From Actinomadura hibisca NBRC 15177 (GTDB taxonomy: Bacteria; Actinomycetota; Actinomycetes; Streptosporangiales; Streptosporangiaceae), in NCBI RefSeq assembly GCF_001552635.1, contig NZ_BCRO01000019.1, positions 124,001-188,000 of the forward strand: a stretch of 64,000 nucleotides of DNA, written 5' to 3'. Of the stretch, positions 1 to 10,855 are shown piece by piece. Position numbers and translations under genes: made by a program. Within the stretch, counting starts at the first letter, position 1; each line of letters opens with the position of its first letter. The notes under the pieces were generated by a model. The model saw only the letters and a list, made by a program, of their open reading frames with translations, ran no database searches and was not told the origin of the DNA.

Positions 1-739
1 GCTGGCGCTCGCCATCCTGGTGGAGAACATGCGCCGCGAGGGCTACGAGCTCACCGTCGGCAAGCCGCAGGTGGTCGCCCGCGAGATCGACGGCAAGAAG
101 CACGAGCCGGTCGAGCGCCTGACCGTCGACATCCCCGAGGAGCACCTCGGCGCGGTCACCCAGCTCATGGCGGTCCGCAAGGGTCGCATGGAGCAGATGA
201 CCAACCACGGCACCGGCTGGATCCGGATGGAGTTCCTGGTCCCGGCGCGCGGCCTGATCGGCTTCCGCACCGAGTTCATGACCGAGACCCGCGGCACCGG
301 CATGGCCCACCACGTGTTCGAGTCCTACGAGCCGTGGTTCGGCGACCTGCGCACCCGCCCGTCCGGCTCGCTGGTCTCCGACCGCTCCGGCGCGGCCACC
401 GCCTACGCCATCACCAACCTGCAGGAGCGCGGCACCTTCTTCGTGGGGCCGACCACCGAGGTGTACGAGGGCATGATCGTCGGCGAGAACTCGCGCGCCG
501 ACGACATGGACGTCAACATCACCAAGGAGAAGCAGAAGACCAACATGCGCGCCTCCACGTCGGAGACGACCGAGACGCTCACCCCGCCGCGGATCCTCAC
601 GCTGGAGGAGAGCCTGGAGTTCATCCGCGACGACGAGTGCGTCGAGGTGACCCCGGCCTCGGTCCGCATCCGCAAGATCGTGCTGGACGCCAAGGAGCGC
701 GAGCGCACCCGCGCCCGCGCCAAGCGCGCGGCCAGCTAG
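1..739 (+). CDS. typA: Ribosome-associated GTPase TypA/BipA, C-terminal part (5' end outside window)
   Basis: The open frame runs in from the left edge (reading from base 2), so only about 245 C-terminal residues are present and no start lies in the window. The visible part is the EF-G-like domain V and the TypA-specific C-terminal domain. Diagnostic stretches are the [12 protein letters not shown] and [11 protein letters not shown] segments, [11 protein letters not shown], and the [14 protein letters not shown] tail. In bacteria TypA is a translational GTPase involved in ribosome assembly and stress adaptation; its G domain would lie upstream. A strong hairpin follows the stop. The identification rests on family-specific motifs and is secure. 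Confidence 0.96.
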   Translation, partial: LALAILVENMRREGYELTVGKPQVVAREIDGKKHEPVERLTVDIPEEHLGAVTQLMAVRKGRMEQMTNHGTGWIRMEFLVPARGLIGFRTEFMTETRGTGMAHHVFESYEPWFGDLRTRPSGSLVSDRSGAATAYAITNLQERGTFFVGPTTEVYEGMIVGENSRADDMDVNITKEKQKTNMRASTSETTETLTPPRILTLEESLEFIRDDECVEVTPASVRIRKIVLDAKERERTRARAKRAAS

Positions 740-750
740 CCGGACGCGCG

Positions 751-798
751 AAAGGGGCGGCCCCGGGGTTCAGCACGAACCCCGGGGCCGCCCCCTTT
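751..798. terminator. Bidirectional terminator between typA and a convergent gene
   Basis: Inverted repeat with arms at 751-770 and 778-798 (about 20 bp, one bulged C), flanked by A-rich and T-rich ends. It can terminate typA on the plus strand and the secreted-protein gene on the minus strand. Confidence 0.85.
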
Positions 799-812
799 TC
801 ACGCGGAGACGG

Positions 813-1547
813 TCAGCGCACGTCCACCAGCGTCGTCTTCACGGGGTAGTCCACCAGGTGCTTCTTGTCGCCGTAGTAGGCGTAGATGAAGTAGGTGTCC
901 TTGTAGACCCGGAAGCGCACCTTGAAGTTGCCCTTGGCGTCGGTCTTGGGCCGCTTGTACCAGTACCAGGTCTTCGCGCCCTTGACGATGCCCTCGATGG
1001 AGACGACCTGGCCCTTGAACGGCCGGTAGGTCGCGCCGGGCTTCTCCTTCAGCGTGCCGCTGAAGGTCACGTAGGAGCCCTTGCGGATCTTGGTCGGGGT
1101 GACCTTCCAGCCGAACACGCGCGCGTTGACGCGGTGGTCGCGCACGGTCGCGCTGACCGAGGCGGCGTACTTGGGACCGCCGAGGAAGCGGAACCGGTAG
1201 TACCCGTGCGGGTAGTAGATCGACTTGAACGTCGCGCCGAACGAGCCGTCGGCCTTGGTCACCGGCCACTTCTCCCCCTTGAACAGGTGGAGGCGGCGCC
1301 AGTTCTTGCCCTGGTCGTCGGCGGTCTCGACGATGATCTGACGACCCTCGCCGACCGTGCGGCCGGACGAGGTGAGCTTGCCCGCGACCGTCAGCCGACC
1401 GTCGGTGGCGGAGGCCACCGAGACGCCGGTGACGGCGGTGGGCGCCGGCGCGGCGGCGCGGACGGCCGGAGCGGCGTGGGCGGCCGTCGCGGGGGCGACG
1501 GAGAGGAGCGCGGCCGTGGCGACGGACGCACTGAGGAATCTGCGCAT
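813..1547 (-). CDS. Secreted protein with two Ig-like/beta-sandwich repeats
   Basis: A 244-residue protein with a clear Sec signal peptide (MRRFLSASVATAALLSVAPA, cleavage near AHA). The mature part looks like two related beta-sandwich modules. Each has a 'tkaDGsF' or 'tDAkGNFkv' strand motif followed by a YxxxYYRFRF or YIYAYYGD segment, typical of actinobacterial surface Ig-like repeats. No catalytic motif is visible. ATG at 1547 was chosen over the adjacent TTG at 1550; a purine-rich stretch lies just upstream. The gene is monocistronic and convergent with typA. The function is unknown; an extracellular structural or wall-associated role is only a guess. Confidence 0.8.
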   Translation of the reverse strand: MRRFLSASVATAALLSVAPATAAHAAPAVRAAAPAPTAVTGVSVASATDGRLTVAGKLTSSGRTVGEGRQIIVETADDQGKNWRRLHLFKGEKWPVTKADGSFGATFKSIYYPHGYYRFRFLGGPKYAASVSATVRDHRVNARVFGWKVTPTKIRKGSYVTFSGTLKEKPGATYRPFKGQVVSIEGIVKGAKTWYWYKRPKTDAKGNFKVRFRVYKDTYFIYAYYGDKKHLVDYPVKTTLVDVR

Positions 1548-1685
1548 CAAAGCTTCTTTCGAGGGAGGGCCACGTGATCCGTGGTGATCAGAAGACGTGC
1601 GTCATGACCTGCGCGTTGACCCGAAGTTGATCACAGATGCGCAACGGCTGGAGCGGTCCATCGCGGGCCGGGGCCGCCCATGCGA

Positions 1686-1718
1686 CGGCGGCCCGGAGAA
1701 CGTGTCTCCGGGCCGCCG
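1686..1718 (-). terminator. Terminator hairpin of the kinase/AAA+/radical SAM operon
   Basis: Perfect 14-bp inverted repeat (arms 1686-1699 and 1705-1718, loop of 5) just downstream of the last gene of the minus-strand operon. It has no strong T tract, as is common in actinomycetes. Confidence 0.7.
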
Positions 1719-1733
1719 GTCGGACGTGCGGCG

Positions 1734-1761
1734 CTAGTTGAGCTGCACTAGTTGAGCTGCA
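1734..1761. repeat. 14-bp tandem duplication over a stop codon
   Basis: CTAGTTGAGCTGCA occurs twice back to back (1734-1747 and 1748-1761). It duplicates the last codons and stop of the FHA gene out of frame, so it looks like a recent slippage event downstream of the functional stop. Confidence 0.8.
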
Positions 1762-2974
1762 CCGTGCCGGTCACGTCGGCGGCCAGCCGGAGCTGGTCGC
1801 CGTCGCGCAGCGGGGCCTCCACACCGCGCGGCAGGCGCTCGCCGTTGACGAACGTGCCGTTGGTGGAGCCCTCGTCGCGCACCCACGCGGTTCCCGACGG
1901 GTCGAGCCAGACCGTCGAGTGCCGCCGGGACACGTTGTCGTACTGGGTGAACGTCGCCGCCACGGGGGACTGGCCCGCGTCGCGGCCCAGCACCAGGTGC
2001 TGGCCGACCGACACCTTCAGCTCGCCGGTCGGGAAGTGCATCCGCAGGACGGGCGTGCCCTTCTGCGGCAGCGGCCGCAGGCACGACTCGCACTGCGCAG
2101 CGCTCGGGTTGCTCAGCACCGCCTCGCAGTAGGGGCACATGAACGCGGTCTCGCCGCCCCGCTGCTGGCCGTGCTCGGGCGGCAGCAGCGTGGCCTCGCG
2201 ACCGTGCTGCGGGGGCATCGGCGGGCCGGACTGGTGGGGGGCCTGCGGGTGCCCGTGCTGCGGCGGGGGAGCGCCCCACGGGTCGTGCTGGGGTTGGCCG
2301 TGCTGCGGTTGGCCGTGTTGGGGTTGGCCGTGCTGCGGCTGCCCGTGTTGGGGCTGCCCGTGTTGGGGCTGGCCGTGCTGCGGCGGCGGTGCGCCCCAGG
2401 GGTCCTGAGGGGGTTGCTGCGGCTGGCCCCAGGGGTCACCGGGCGGCGGCTGGTGCTGCGGACCCGGCTGCCCGTGCTGCGGCTGCCCGTGCTGCGGCTG
2501 GCCGTGCTGAGGCTGGCCATGTTGGGGTTGCCCGTGTTGCTGCGGCGGTTGGCCGTGCTGCGGCGGCGGTGCGCCCCAGGGGTCCTGGGGCGGCTGCTGC
2601 GGTGCACCCCACGGGTCCTGCTGGGGCTGCCCGTGCTGGGGTTGCCCGTGCTGCTGCTGCGGCGGCTGGCCGTGTTGGGGCTGGCCGTGCTGCTGCGGTG
2701 GTGCGCCCCAAGGGTCCTGAGGGGGTTGCTGCGGCTGCTGCGGTGCGCCCCAGGGGTCGCCGGGCGGCGGCTGGTGCTGCGGTCCGGGCTGCCCGTGTTG
2801 CGGCTGGCCCGGCGCAGGCGGCGGTGGAATCCGTGGCGGCTGCTGGTCCTCGTAACCACCCGGACGGCGCGCTCCGCCGCCGCCCGCGCGCGCCAGGTTG
2901 GCGCCGCAGCTCAGGCAGAGCAGATCGCCCGGCTGGAACGGTTCGTCACAGACAGGACAGTTCAAGGTCGCCAT
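1748..2974 (-). CDS. Zinc-ribbon/FHA-domain protein with a long Q/P/H/G-rich linker
   Basis: 408 residues. The N-terminus is a zinc ribbon (CPVC...CLSC, residues 5-22). About 200 residues of near-perfect QHGQPQ-type repeats interspersed with DPWGAPQQ blocks follow, then a second four-Cys ribbon (CPYC...CESC). A C-terminal FHA domain contains the LGRD, SRRHS and STNGTFVNG signatures. FHA domains bind phosphothreonine peptides, so a natural partner is the Ser/Thr kinase four genes upstream in the same operon. The ATG overlaps the radical SAM gene by 13 bp, suggesting translational coupling. It is the last gene of the operon and is followed by a hairpin. The linker length is probably variable between strains because of its repeats. 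Domain calls are secure; the biological role is unknown. Confidence 0.88.
   Translation of the reverse strand: MATLNCPVCDEPFQPGDLLCLSCGANLARAGGGGARRPGGYEDQQPPRIPPPPAPGQPQHGQPGPQHQPPPGDPWGAPQQPQQPPQDPWGAPPQQHGQPQHGQPPQQQHGQPQHGQPQQDPWGAPQQPPQDPWGAPPPQHGQPPQQHGQPQHGQPQHGQPQHGQPQHGQPGPQHQPPPGDPWGQPQQPPQDPWGAPPPQHGQPQHGQPQHGQPQHGQPQHGQPQHGQPQHDPWGAPPPQHGHPQAPHQSGPPMPPQHGREATLLPPEHGQQRGGETAFMCPYCEAVLSNPSAAQCESCLRPLPQKGTPVLRMHFPTGELKVSVGQHLVLGRDAGQSPVAATFTQYDNVSRRHSTVWLDPSGTAWVRDEGSTNGTFVNGERLPRGVEAPLRDGDQLRLAADVTGTVQLN
2240..2820 (-). repeat. Low-complexity tandem repeat encoding the QHGQP linker
   Basis: Degenerate 12-15 bp units (of the type ggctgcccgtgttg) are repeated dozens of times within the FHA gene. 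They code for QPQHG and DPWGAP blocks and are likely to slip. Confidence 0.8.
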
Positions 2975-3672
2975 GACACATCCCCCGCGCGCACCCCGGC
3001 GCGTTCGAGCGTCGTCGTGAGGTGCTCCATGTCACCCCTCCGCGGGATTCCGATGTAGTACACCCGCCTTCCCTCCGGCCCCTCGTCCACGGACACCTGC
3101 ATGCGGGGCCCTGCTGCTTGCTCGGTCTTCCCGGCCGGTGTCGCGTACCGGTCCCGTCCCAGCGGGGACAGGGGCACGACGCGCTGGTTGGCCGACCCTT
3201 TCCAGAGTAGAGAGCCACTCCGGGCGTGTCGCCCTTCCGGGTTGAGCCGTTCGACGTACGGCCCCGCGATCACGGCGTCGCACATGTCCAGGATCTCGCG
3301 TGCCTCGGTCGAACGCGAGAGCCGAGAGTAGACATATCCGCTGTAGACGAGAATGTCCAACGGTACGGCATCGTCCGGTCTGCTCTCCCGCCACGCGCGG
3401 ATCCCGCGTACGAGGGCGTGCAGCGCCTCCGGCTGCTGGAACGGCTCGCCGCCGGAGATCGTGACGCCGTCCACCGGCCCCGGCAGCGACTCCAGCCACC
3501 CCAGCACCGCCTCCACCGGCACGGCCTTGCCGGGATCGGCCGCCCAGGTGTCGCGTGACAGGCAGCCGTTGCAGTGCAGCGTGCAGCCCTGCGTCCAGAT
3601 TCCGGCGCGGACGCCGGGGCCGAGGGCGGTCACCGGGTAGTGCGCCTTGGCCAGCAGCAGTTCGGCGGTCAC
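2962..3672 (-). CDS. Radical SAM / 4Fe-4S single-cluster protein (NrdG-like activase fold)
   Basis: 236 residues starting with GTG at 3672, which overlaps the stop of the AAA+ gene (GTGA). The CxxxCxxC cluster motif is at residues 30-37 (GCTLHCNGC), followed by a TISGGEPF SAM-binding 'GGE' motif near residue 75. The length and motif spacing match the anaerobic ribonucleotide reductase activase / QueE-like minimal radical SAM fold. No NrdD partner is nearby, so a role as an RNR activase is unlikely. The fixed position between an AAA+ ATPase and an FHA protein suggests modification of a protein in this system, but the substrate is unknown. Confidence 0.85.
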   Translation of the reverse strand: MTAELLLAKAHYPVTALGPGVRAGIWTQGCTLHCNGCLSRDTWAADPGKAVPVEAVLGWLESLPGPVDGVTISGGEPFQQPEALHALVRGIRAWRESRPDDAVPLDILVYSGYVYSRLSRSTEAREILDMCDAVIAGPYVERLNPEGRHARSGSLLWKGSANQRVVPLSPLGRDRYATPAGKTEQAAGPRMQVSVDEGPEGRRVYYIGIPRRGDMEHLTTTLERAGVRAGDVSWRP

Positions 3673-5579
3673 TGGAGGTCCACGTGCACGATGGAGCCCT
3701 CGCGGCGGATGCCGGTGACTGTCAGGCGCTCGTCGGGCGCCAGTTCGCGGTCGAACAGCGCGCGCGCCAGCGGGTTGACGAACGCCGCCTCCAGCGCCAT
3801 GCCGATGCCGCGCCCGCCCTTGTCGAGCTCGCCGGTGCACCACTCGCGCAACGTCTGGAGCGCCTCGCCCTTGACGGTCAGGAGCAGCCGGTGCTCCTCG
3901 GCGACCCGGCGGCAGATGTTGGCGAACTGGAGGTCGAAGATCTTGTCGGCGGCCGCGGGGCCGATGAAGTCGAACACCACGACGTTGTCGCCGAACCGGT
4001 TGAGCAGCTCGGGCCGGTTCAGCACCTGGGTGAAGTGCTCGGCGACCGCGCTCTTGATGCGGTGCTCGACCTCGTCGTAGTCCATGCCGGGGTGGATGTT
4101 CTGGACGCGCACGCCGTGCGCCGCGCCCTCGCCGCGCACCGTGATGTCGGGCAGCGCGCCGAACATGCCCAGGTTGGAGGTGAAGATCAGGATGGCCTCG
4201 GAGAAGTGCACGGTGTTGCCGCGCCCGTCGGTGAGCCGCCCGTCCTCCAGGATCTGCAGGAACTTGTCCAGGATGCGCGGGTGCGCCTTCTCGATCTCGT
4301 CGAACAGGATCACCCGGAACGGGTCCTCGCGCACCGCGTTGGTCAGCTCGCCGCCCGCCTCGTGCCCCACGTACCCCGGCGGCGACCCGATCAGCCGGTC
4401 GCCCGAGCCCTCGCCGGAGAACTCGCTCATGTCGAAGCGCAGGTAGGCCGACTCGTCGCCGAACACCAGCTCGGTGATCGACTTGGCCAGCTCGGTCTTG
4501 CCGGTGCCGGTGGGCCCGGCGAAGAACAACACCCCGCGCGGCCGGCTGCCCGACCGGGTCGCCTGCGCGCCCGACAGGCCGAGCACCGCGCGCTTGAGGA
4601 TGTCCAGGGTCTTGGTGACCGCCTGCGGCTGCCCGATGACGCGCTCGGGCACCCGCTTCTCGCCCTCCAGCACGCGCCGCCGCAGGTGGCCGCGGCTCCA
4701 CGGATTGTCCAGCACGCCGAGCTTGTAGGTGCGCACCGCGTCGGGCAGGTCGGCCAGCGAGACGTTGCGCTCCTTGGCCAGCCGGGTCACCTCGATCATC
4801 GACTGGAGGGTGAGGCCGTCGGCCTGCTCGGCGAACGCGTCACAGGCCGCCGCGGCGACCTGGTCGGCGTCCACGTCCGAGACCCCGAACGCGCGCGCCA
4901 GCAGCCGCGCGGTCTCCTGCCGGTCGCCCAGGTGCGGGCGCGGGATGGTGATCTCGCGCACGTTCTCGTTGTCGGCGGTCAACCACGGCGGCAGGTCGCC
5001 GGGGCGCTCCACCATCCACAGGATCGGGTTGTACAGCGGCTTGGGCCGCGCGCCGACCACCCGCACCGGCCGCGCGGTGCGCGACAGCTTGGCGCAGAAC
5101 CGGAAGAAGTCGCGCTCGCCGGGCTCCATCTCGGTGGGGGTGCGGGCGATCCGCGACGCCGACTCGATGACGACCGCGGCGCGCAGGTCCTCGCCCGGCC
5201 GCGCCACCGCCGCCAGGTGCTTGGTGACGCCCTCCAGCGACGGCTTGTCGCCCTTGAGCTTGCCCAGCAGCCGCTCGGCCGCCTCGGCGGCCTGGTCGCC
5301 GATCTCGTCCCCAGCCTCGGGATGCACCTGGAGGCCGTCCACCGGGTCGTACACCAGCATGAACGAGAAGCCGCTGGAGCGCAGCGACTCCCACAGCAGG
5401 TCGCGCAGCGGCAGCAGCCGCGCCGGGCCCGCGCCCTCCAGCGGCGGCGCGAGGAAACTGTCGTACAGGTTCCCCGACAGCACGTACTGGGAGTGCACCG
5501 ACAACGTCGCGTCCAGCTCCCGCATGAACGGAGGCCAGCCCTGCAACCGCCCCCCCAACGTCGGCGACTCAGTACTCAT
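3669..5579 (-). CDS. Clp-like AAA+ ATPase with a degenerate first domain
   Basis: 636 residues. ATG 5579 is preceded by GGAGGCG at good spacing. Residues 20-290 form an AAA-like region without a Walker A (start marked by SQYVLSGNLYDSF). The second half is a ClpB/ClpA D2-type module: Walker A GPTGTGKT (355-362), a Tyr pore loop GSPPGYVGHE (398-407), Walker B ILFDEIEKAHP (from 424), sensor I FTSNLG, an RPELLNRFG arginine-finger region and a C-terminal small domain. This is a substrate-threading unfoldase architecture. It lacks the ClpN domain and shows no ClpP loop I can identify. It is translationally coupled to the radical SAM gene. Activity is likely; the target is unknown. Confidence 0.88.
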   Translation of the reverse strand: MSTESPTLGGRLQGWPPFMRELDATLSVHSQYVLSGNLYDSFLAPPLEGAGPARLLPLRDLLWESLRSSGFSFMLVYDPVDGLQVHPEAGDEIGDQAAEAAERLLGKLKGDKPSLEGVTKHLAAVARPGEDLRAAVVIESASRIARTPTEMEPGERDFFRFCAKLSRTARPVRVVGARPKPLYNPILWMVERPGDLPPWLTADNENVREITIPRPHLGDRQETARLLARAFGVSDVDADQVAAAACDAFAEQADGLTLQSMIEVTRLAKERNVSLADLPDAVRTYKLGVLDNPWSRGHLRRRVLEGEKRVPERVIGQPQAVTKTLDILKRAVLGLSGAQATRSGSRPRGVLFFAGPTGTGKTELAKSITELVFGDESAYLRFDMSEFSGEGSGDRLIGSPPGYVGHEAGGELTNAVREDPFRVILFDEIEKAHPRILDKFLQILEDGRLTDGRGNTVHFSEAILIFTSNLGMFGALPDITVRGEGAAHGVRVQNIHPGMDYDEVEHRIKSAVAEHFTQVLNRPELLNRFGDNVVVFDFIGPAAADKIFDLQFANICRRVAEEHRLLLTVKGEALQTLREWCTGELDKGGRGIGMALEAAFVNPLARALFDRELAPDERLTVTGIRREGSIVHVDLQ

Positions 5580-5684
5580 GGCCTCGCCTCCGCTCGGCGG
5601 CTCCGGCCGCTCTGCGCACCGTCTTCCCTCGTCGCAGGCTCCTCGGTCCAGACGATGCACGGCCTGTCGCGCTCATTGCCTCTC

Positions 5685-6815
5685 TCACTGTCCTCGCTCG
5701 CGGTGGCGTTCGCGCCGCCCGGTCCGCGCTCCAGTCTGCCGTGCCTCGGCGGAAACCGGCAGTTCGTGCACTCCGGGCTCCAGCCGCCAGGTGACCTCGG
5801 AGCGGACACCGGCCCGCGCGAGCCGGTCGCGGGCGGCGTCGAACGCATCGCACCACTCCCGCTCGCGCTCGACGTCCACGCGCCGGTCGTCCTCGCTGGT
5901 CGCCTCGGTGGTGCGGACCACGGCCGCGCGGACCTGGCGGGCGTCGTCCACCCGCATCCGGACGCTGTGGTCGGGCCAGTTCCCCTTGCTGAGCAGCAGC
6001 GTGCCGTCGTCGGCGGTCACCGTCTCGAAACCGGCCGACACCTCGTAGCCGAGGTCCTCGAACGCGGTGGTGATGGAGTCGAGCACGTAGCGGCGCTCGG
6101 CTTCGGCCTGCTCGGCGGCCTCCTGCGCGGCGGCGCGGCGGCGCGCGGCCTCGCGGAGCTGCTCGGTGCGGCGGTTGGCGTCCTGGATGCGCAGCCGGAC
6201 CTCGGTGAGCGCGCTCTCGGCGTCGTCGGCGGTGGCGGCGTCGGCCAGCAGCCGGGCGGCGTCGGCGACGGCGCGGCGCTCGGCCTCGGGGGTGTCGGGC
6301 AGCAGTCGCGCCAGGACGCGTTCCAGGGCCGCGGTGTGCTCGGCGGTGCCGCGGTCGGCGTCCTGCGGCGACGGTGCGAGGTCGGCGCTCAACCCCTCGG
6401 CGGGCACGGCGAAGATCTGCGCGGTGACCTCGGCGGCCAGGTGCGCCGACAGTTCGCGCTCGGCCTCGTCCAGTTGCTTGTCCACGGCCGCGCACCAGGC
6501 GGTCAGCTCCGCGACAGGTTGCTCGGCCGGGACGAACGGCGCGGGCAGCTCCACTCGCGCGCCGATCTTGGCGCGGGTGTCGGCGAGCGCGGCGATGCGG
6601 GCGTTGCGGTCCAGCACCTCGCGCAGCGCCCGGTCATAGGTCTCGGCCTCGGCCAGCGCCGCCGCCCGCGCCTCGGCACGTCCGGCCGCCAGCGCCGCCA
6701 GGGCCTCGGCGCCGTGCCCGGCCAGTCCGGCGGTGCGGCCCAGCACCCGGTTCATGCCCAGGCTGAGCACCACCGCCGCGTCCAGGGCGATGTCGGCCTC
6801 GACTCCGCTGCTCAT
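5685..6815 (-). CDS. Alanine-rich coiled-coil protein of the kinase/AAA+ operon
   Basis: 376 residues with no recognised enzymatic motif. Residues 30-260 are Ala/Glu/Arg-rich with heptad-like spacing (long coiled coil). A more globular segment at about 265-355 (from YVLDSITTAFEDLGYEV to the VTWRLEPG region) looks alpha/beta. The ATG lies about 16 bp after the kinase stop, so it is in the same transcript. It could be an adaptor or a substrate of the neighbouring kinase and unfoldase; this is inference from position only. The C-terminus is Arg-rich and charged. Confidence 0.75.
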   Translation of the reverse strand: MSSGVEADIALDAAVVLSLGMNRVLGRTAGLAGHGAEALAALAAGRAEARAAALAEAETYDRALREVLDRNARIAALADTRAKIGARVELPAPFVPAEQPVAELTAWCAAVDKQLDEAERELSAHLAAEVTAQIFAVPAEGLSADLAPSPQDADRGTAEHTAALERVLARLLPDTPEAERRAVADAARLLADAATADDAESALTEVRLRIQDANRRTEQLREAARRRAAAQEAAEQAEAERRYVLDSITTAFEDLGYEVSAGFETVTADDGTLLLSKGNWPDHSVRMRVDDARQVRAAVVRTTEATSEDDRRVDVEREREWCDAFDAARDRLARAGVRSEVTWRLEPGVHELPVSAEARQTGARTGRRERHRERGQ

Positions 6816-6831
6816 TCGGTCCCTTCCCTCG

Positions 6832-9249
<2,418 letters not shown>

Positions 9250-9294
9250 TGCCCCGTCTGTGTCGCGTGCTCCCGGCGAGCCTAACGCCCGCCT

Positions 9295-9789
9295 CTAGAT
9301 CTTGTCCTTGATGACCCGCAGGTGCTCGACCCCCTTGAACCGCACCACGACGGCCTCCATGAAGATCCGGGCCAGGATCGCCTCGAAGAACCACAACACC
9401 GGGGCGGAGCACATCACCAGCAGGCCGAGCAGCCAGCCGTTGCGCAGCTGCGCGATCCAGATGCCCACGGCCACCACGATGAGCGCGGACAGGCTGATCA
9501 GCAGCAGCGACAGCAGGTAGCACACCTTGATCAGCTTGGGGGTGACCAGGTGGTCGAAGTTGGCGTCGAACAGTGCCCCCACCACCCCCTTGTCGGTGCG
9601 CGCCGGAGGCACCCACTCCTCGGGCGGCTGCTGCTGCGGGCCGGGCCCGGATGAGCGGGGACCGGGAATGTGGCCGGGGTGCTGCTGAGGATGCGGTTGT
9701 TGCGGCGGCTGCTGCCGGGGCGGAGGCGGGCCGTAGGGGCCGGACCCGGGGGGCTGGGCGGGCCGTCCGGGCTCCGCTGGGTTCGTCAT
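9295..9789 (-). CDS. DUF4282 membrane protein, first gene of the kinase/AAA+ operon
   Basis: 164 residues. The first 75 are a cytoplasmic Pro/Gln-rich linker. The rest matches DUF4282: FDANFDHLVTPKLIKVCY, two transmembrane helices, then an EAILARIFMEAVVVRF segment. AGGAG is well placed before ATG 9789. The family has no known function. A 45-bp gap separates it from the kinase, so it probably starts the transcript. Confidence 0.82.
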   Translation of the reverse strand: MTNPAEPGRPAQPPGSGPYGPPPPRQQPPQQPHPQQHPGHIPGPRSSGPGPQQQPPEEWVPPARTDKGVVGALFDANFDHLVTPKLIKVCYLLSLLLISLSALIVVAVGIWIAQLRNGWLLGLLVMCSAPVLWFFEAILARIFMEAVVVRFKGVEHLRVIKDKI

Positions 9790-9901
9790 CGCCGTAACTC
9801 CTGAGGCTCATCTCACGGTGTAAGGCGACTCTAGAACGGCGCCCCGCCCCCGCGCGCCCTCTGCGTGTCGAGCATCGCCAGGAGCCCCACCGCCCGAACG
9901 G

Positions 9902-10315
9902 TCAGTGCGCGGGGAAGTAGCCGTCTCCCGCGCCGGACGAGGCCGACAGCCGCCGCATGATGAACCAGCCCGCGAACGCGCCCACCAGCGCCTCGACGGC
10001 GCTCACCACGCCCAGGAGCGCGGACCCCGTCGCCGAGCCGACCAGCGCGCTGCCCACCGCGAACAGCACGGGGACCGTGAAGACGGCGAGGAGCTGGCGG
10101 ACCTCGACGCCGCGCGCCGGGCCGTACAGCCGCGCGCTCAGCAACGCGGCCACCAGCAGGGTGAGCGTCCAGGGCACGTGGACCAGCAGCACGGTGGACG
10201 CCGAATCCGGCCACGAGGTGACGTGCCGGCCAAGCACCAGCACCGCCAGGACGTCGATGACCAGGCCCGCGACGACCACGCCGAACGCGGCCAGCCACGC
10301 CCGCAGCAGCCGCAT
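9902..10315 (-). CDS. Small four-helix membrane protein
   Basis: 137 residues with four predicted transmembrane helices and short loops; the tail (SSGAGDGYFPAH) is polar. The ATG overlaps the stop of the upstream lipoprotein gene (ATGA), so the two are translationally coupled. Together with the lipoprotein it follows a secreted pilin-leader protein in one operon. It could serve in export or immunity for that protein; no family is recognised. Confidence 0.7.
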   Translation of the reverse strand: MRLLRAWLAAFGVVVAGLVIDVLAVLVLGRHVTSWPDSASTVLLVHVPWTLTLLVAALLSARLYGPARGVEVRQLLAVFTVPVLFAVGSALVGSATGSALLGVVSAVEALVGAFAGWFIMRRLSASSGAGDGYFPAH

Positions 10316-10845
10316 CAGCCCTCCTTCAGCTCGATGGAGGACACGATCGCGTCGACGTCCGACTGCGCCAGCTGCCCCTGCAACCCGGTGATCCGCACGA
10401 CGTAGGCGTCCCGGTCCAGCAGCGCCACCACGTCGGTGCCGGTGGCCGGCTGCTGGGCCGAGCCCTCCGTCGAGGTGTAGCTGTAGGTGAGCCGGCGGGC
10501 CTCCTTCGTGCCCTTCACCTTGATCGTTTCGAGCTTGCCGCGCTGGAAGTTCGGCTGGACGGCCCGCCCGGCCTGCATCGCGTCCACCGCCAGGTCGGCC
10601 GTGCTGGCCTTGACGGCCCGTTCGAGCACGACGACCTGGGCGACGGTCTTCCCGCCGGCGGACTTGCGGGCCGCGAAGTGTCCCTTCTCGTCCTGGCGCT
10701 GCCAGTCCTTGGGGAACCCGAGCCGGACATGGGCGGTCTCGGCCCTGGTCAGGTTCGCGTCGTCCTGGCCACCGCCGCCACAGGCGGTGGCCAGTCCGGC
10801 CGCGCTGAGCAGGAGAACGCCGTACCGTGCGAGTCGCACCGACAT
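10315..10845 (-). CDS. Lipoprotein downstream of a pilin-leader protein
   Basis: 176 residues from ATG 10845 (a TTG at 10854 is in frame and also possible). The signal ends in a lipobox (GLATAC), followed by a GGGG linker. The mature domain (about 140 residues) is alpha/beta with a 'LGFPKDWQR' strand and a C-terminal 'VDAIVSSIELKEG'. It resembles the small PsbP/LpqN-like lipoprotein fold, but I am not certain. Only about 10 bp separate it from the preceding secreted protein, so it belongs to that operon. A periplasmic-side partner or immunity role is an inference. Confidence 0.75.
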   Translation of the reverse strand: MSVRLARYGVLLLSAAGLATACGGGGQDDANLTRAETAHVRLGFPKDWQRQDEKGHFAARKSAGGKTVAQVVVLERAVKASTADLAVDAMQAGRAVQPNFQRGKLETIKVKGTKEARRLTYSYTSTEGSAQQPATGTDVVALLDRDAYVVRITGLQGQLAQSDVDAIVSSIELKEG

Positions 10846-10855
10846 CGACCTCAAT

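Noticed and set aside
2280..2810. CRISPR-like array suspected from the regular repeats
   Set aside because: The units are 12-15 bp, in frame and coding for QHGQP/DPWGAP, without spacers of constant length.
2962..3672. Anaerobic ribonucleotide reductase activase (NrdG)
   Set aside because: The fold and CxxxCxxC fit, but no NrdD gene is present and the operon context is different.
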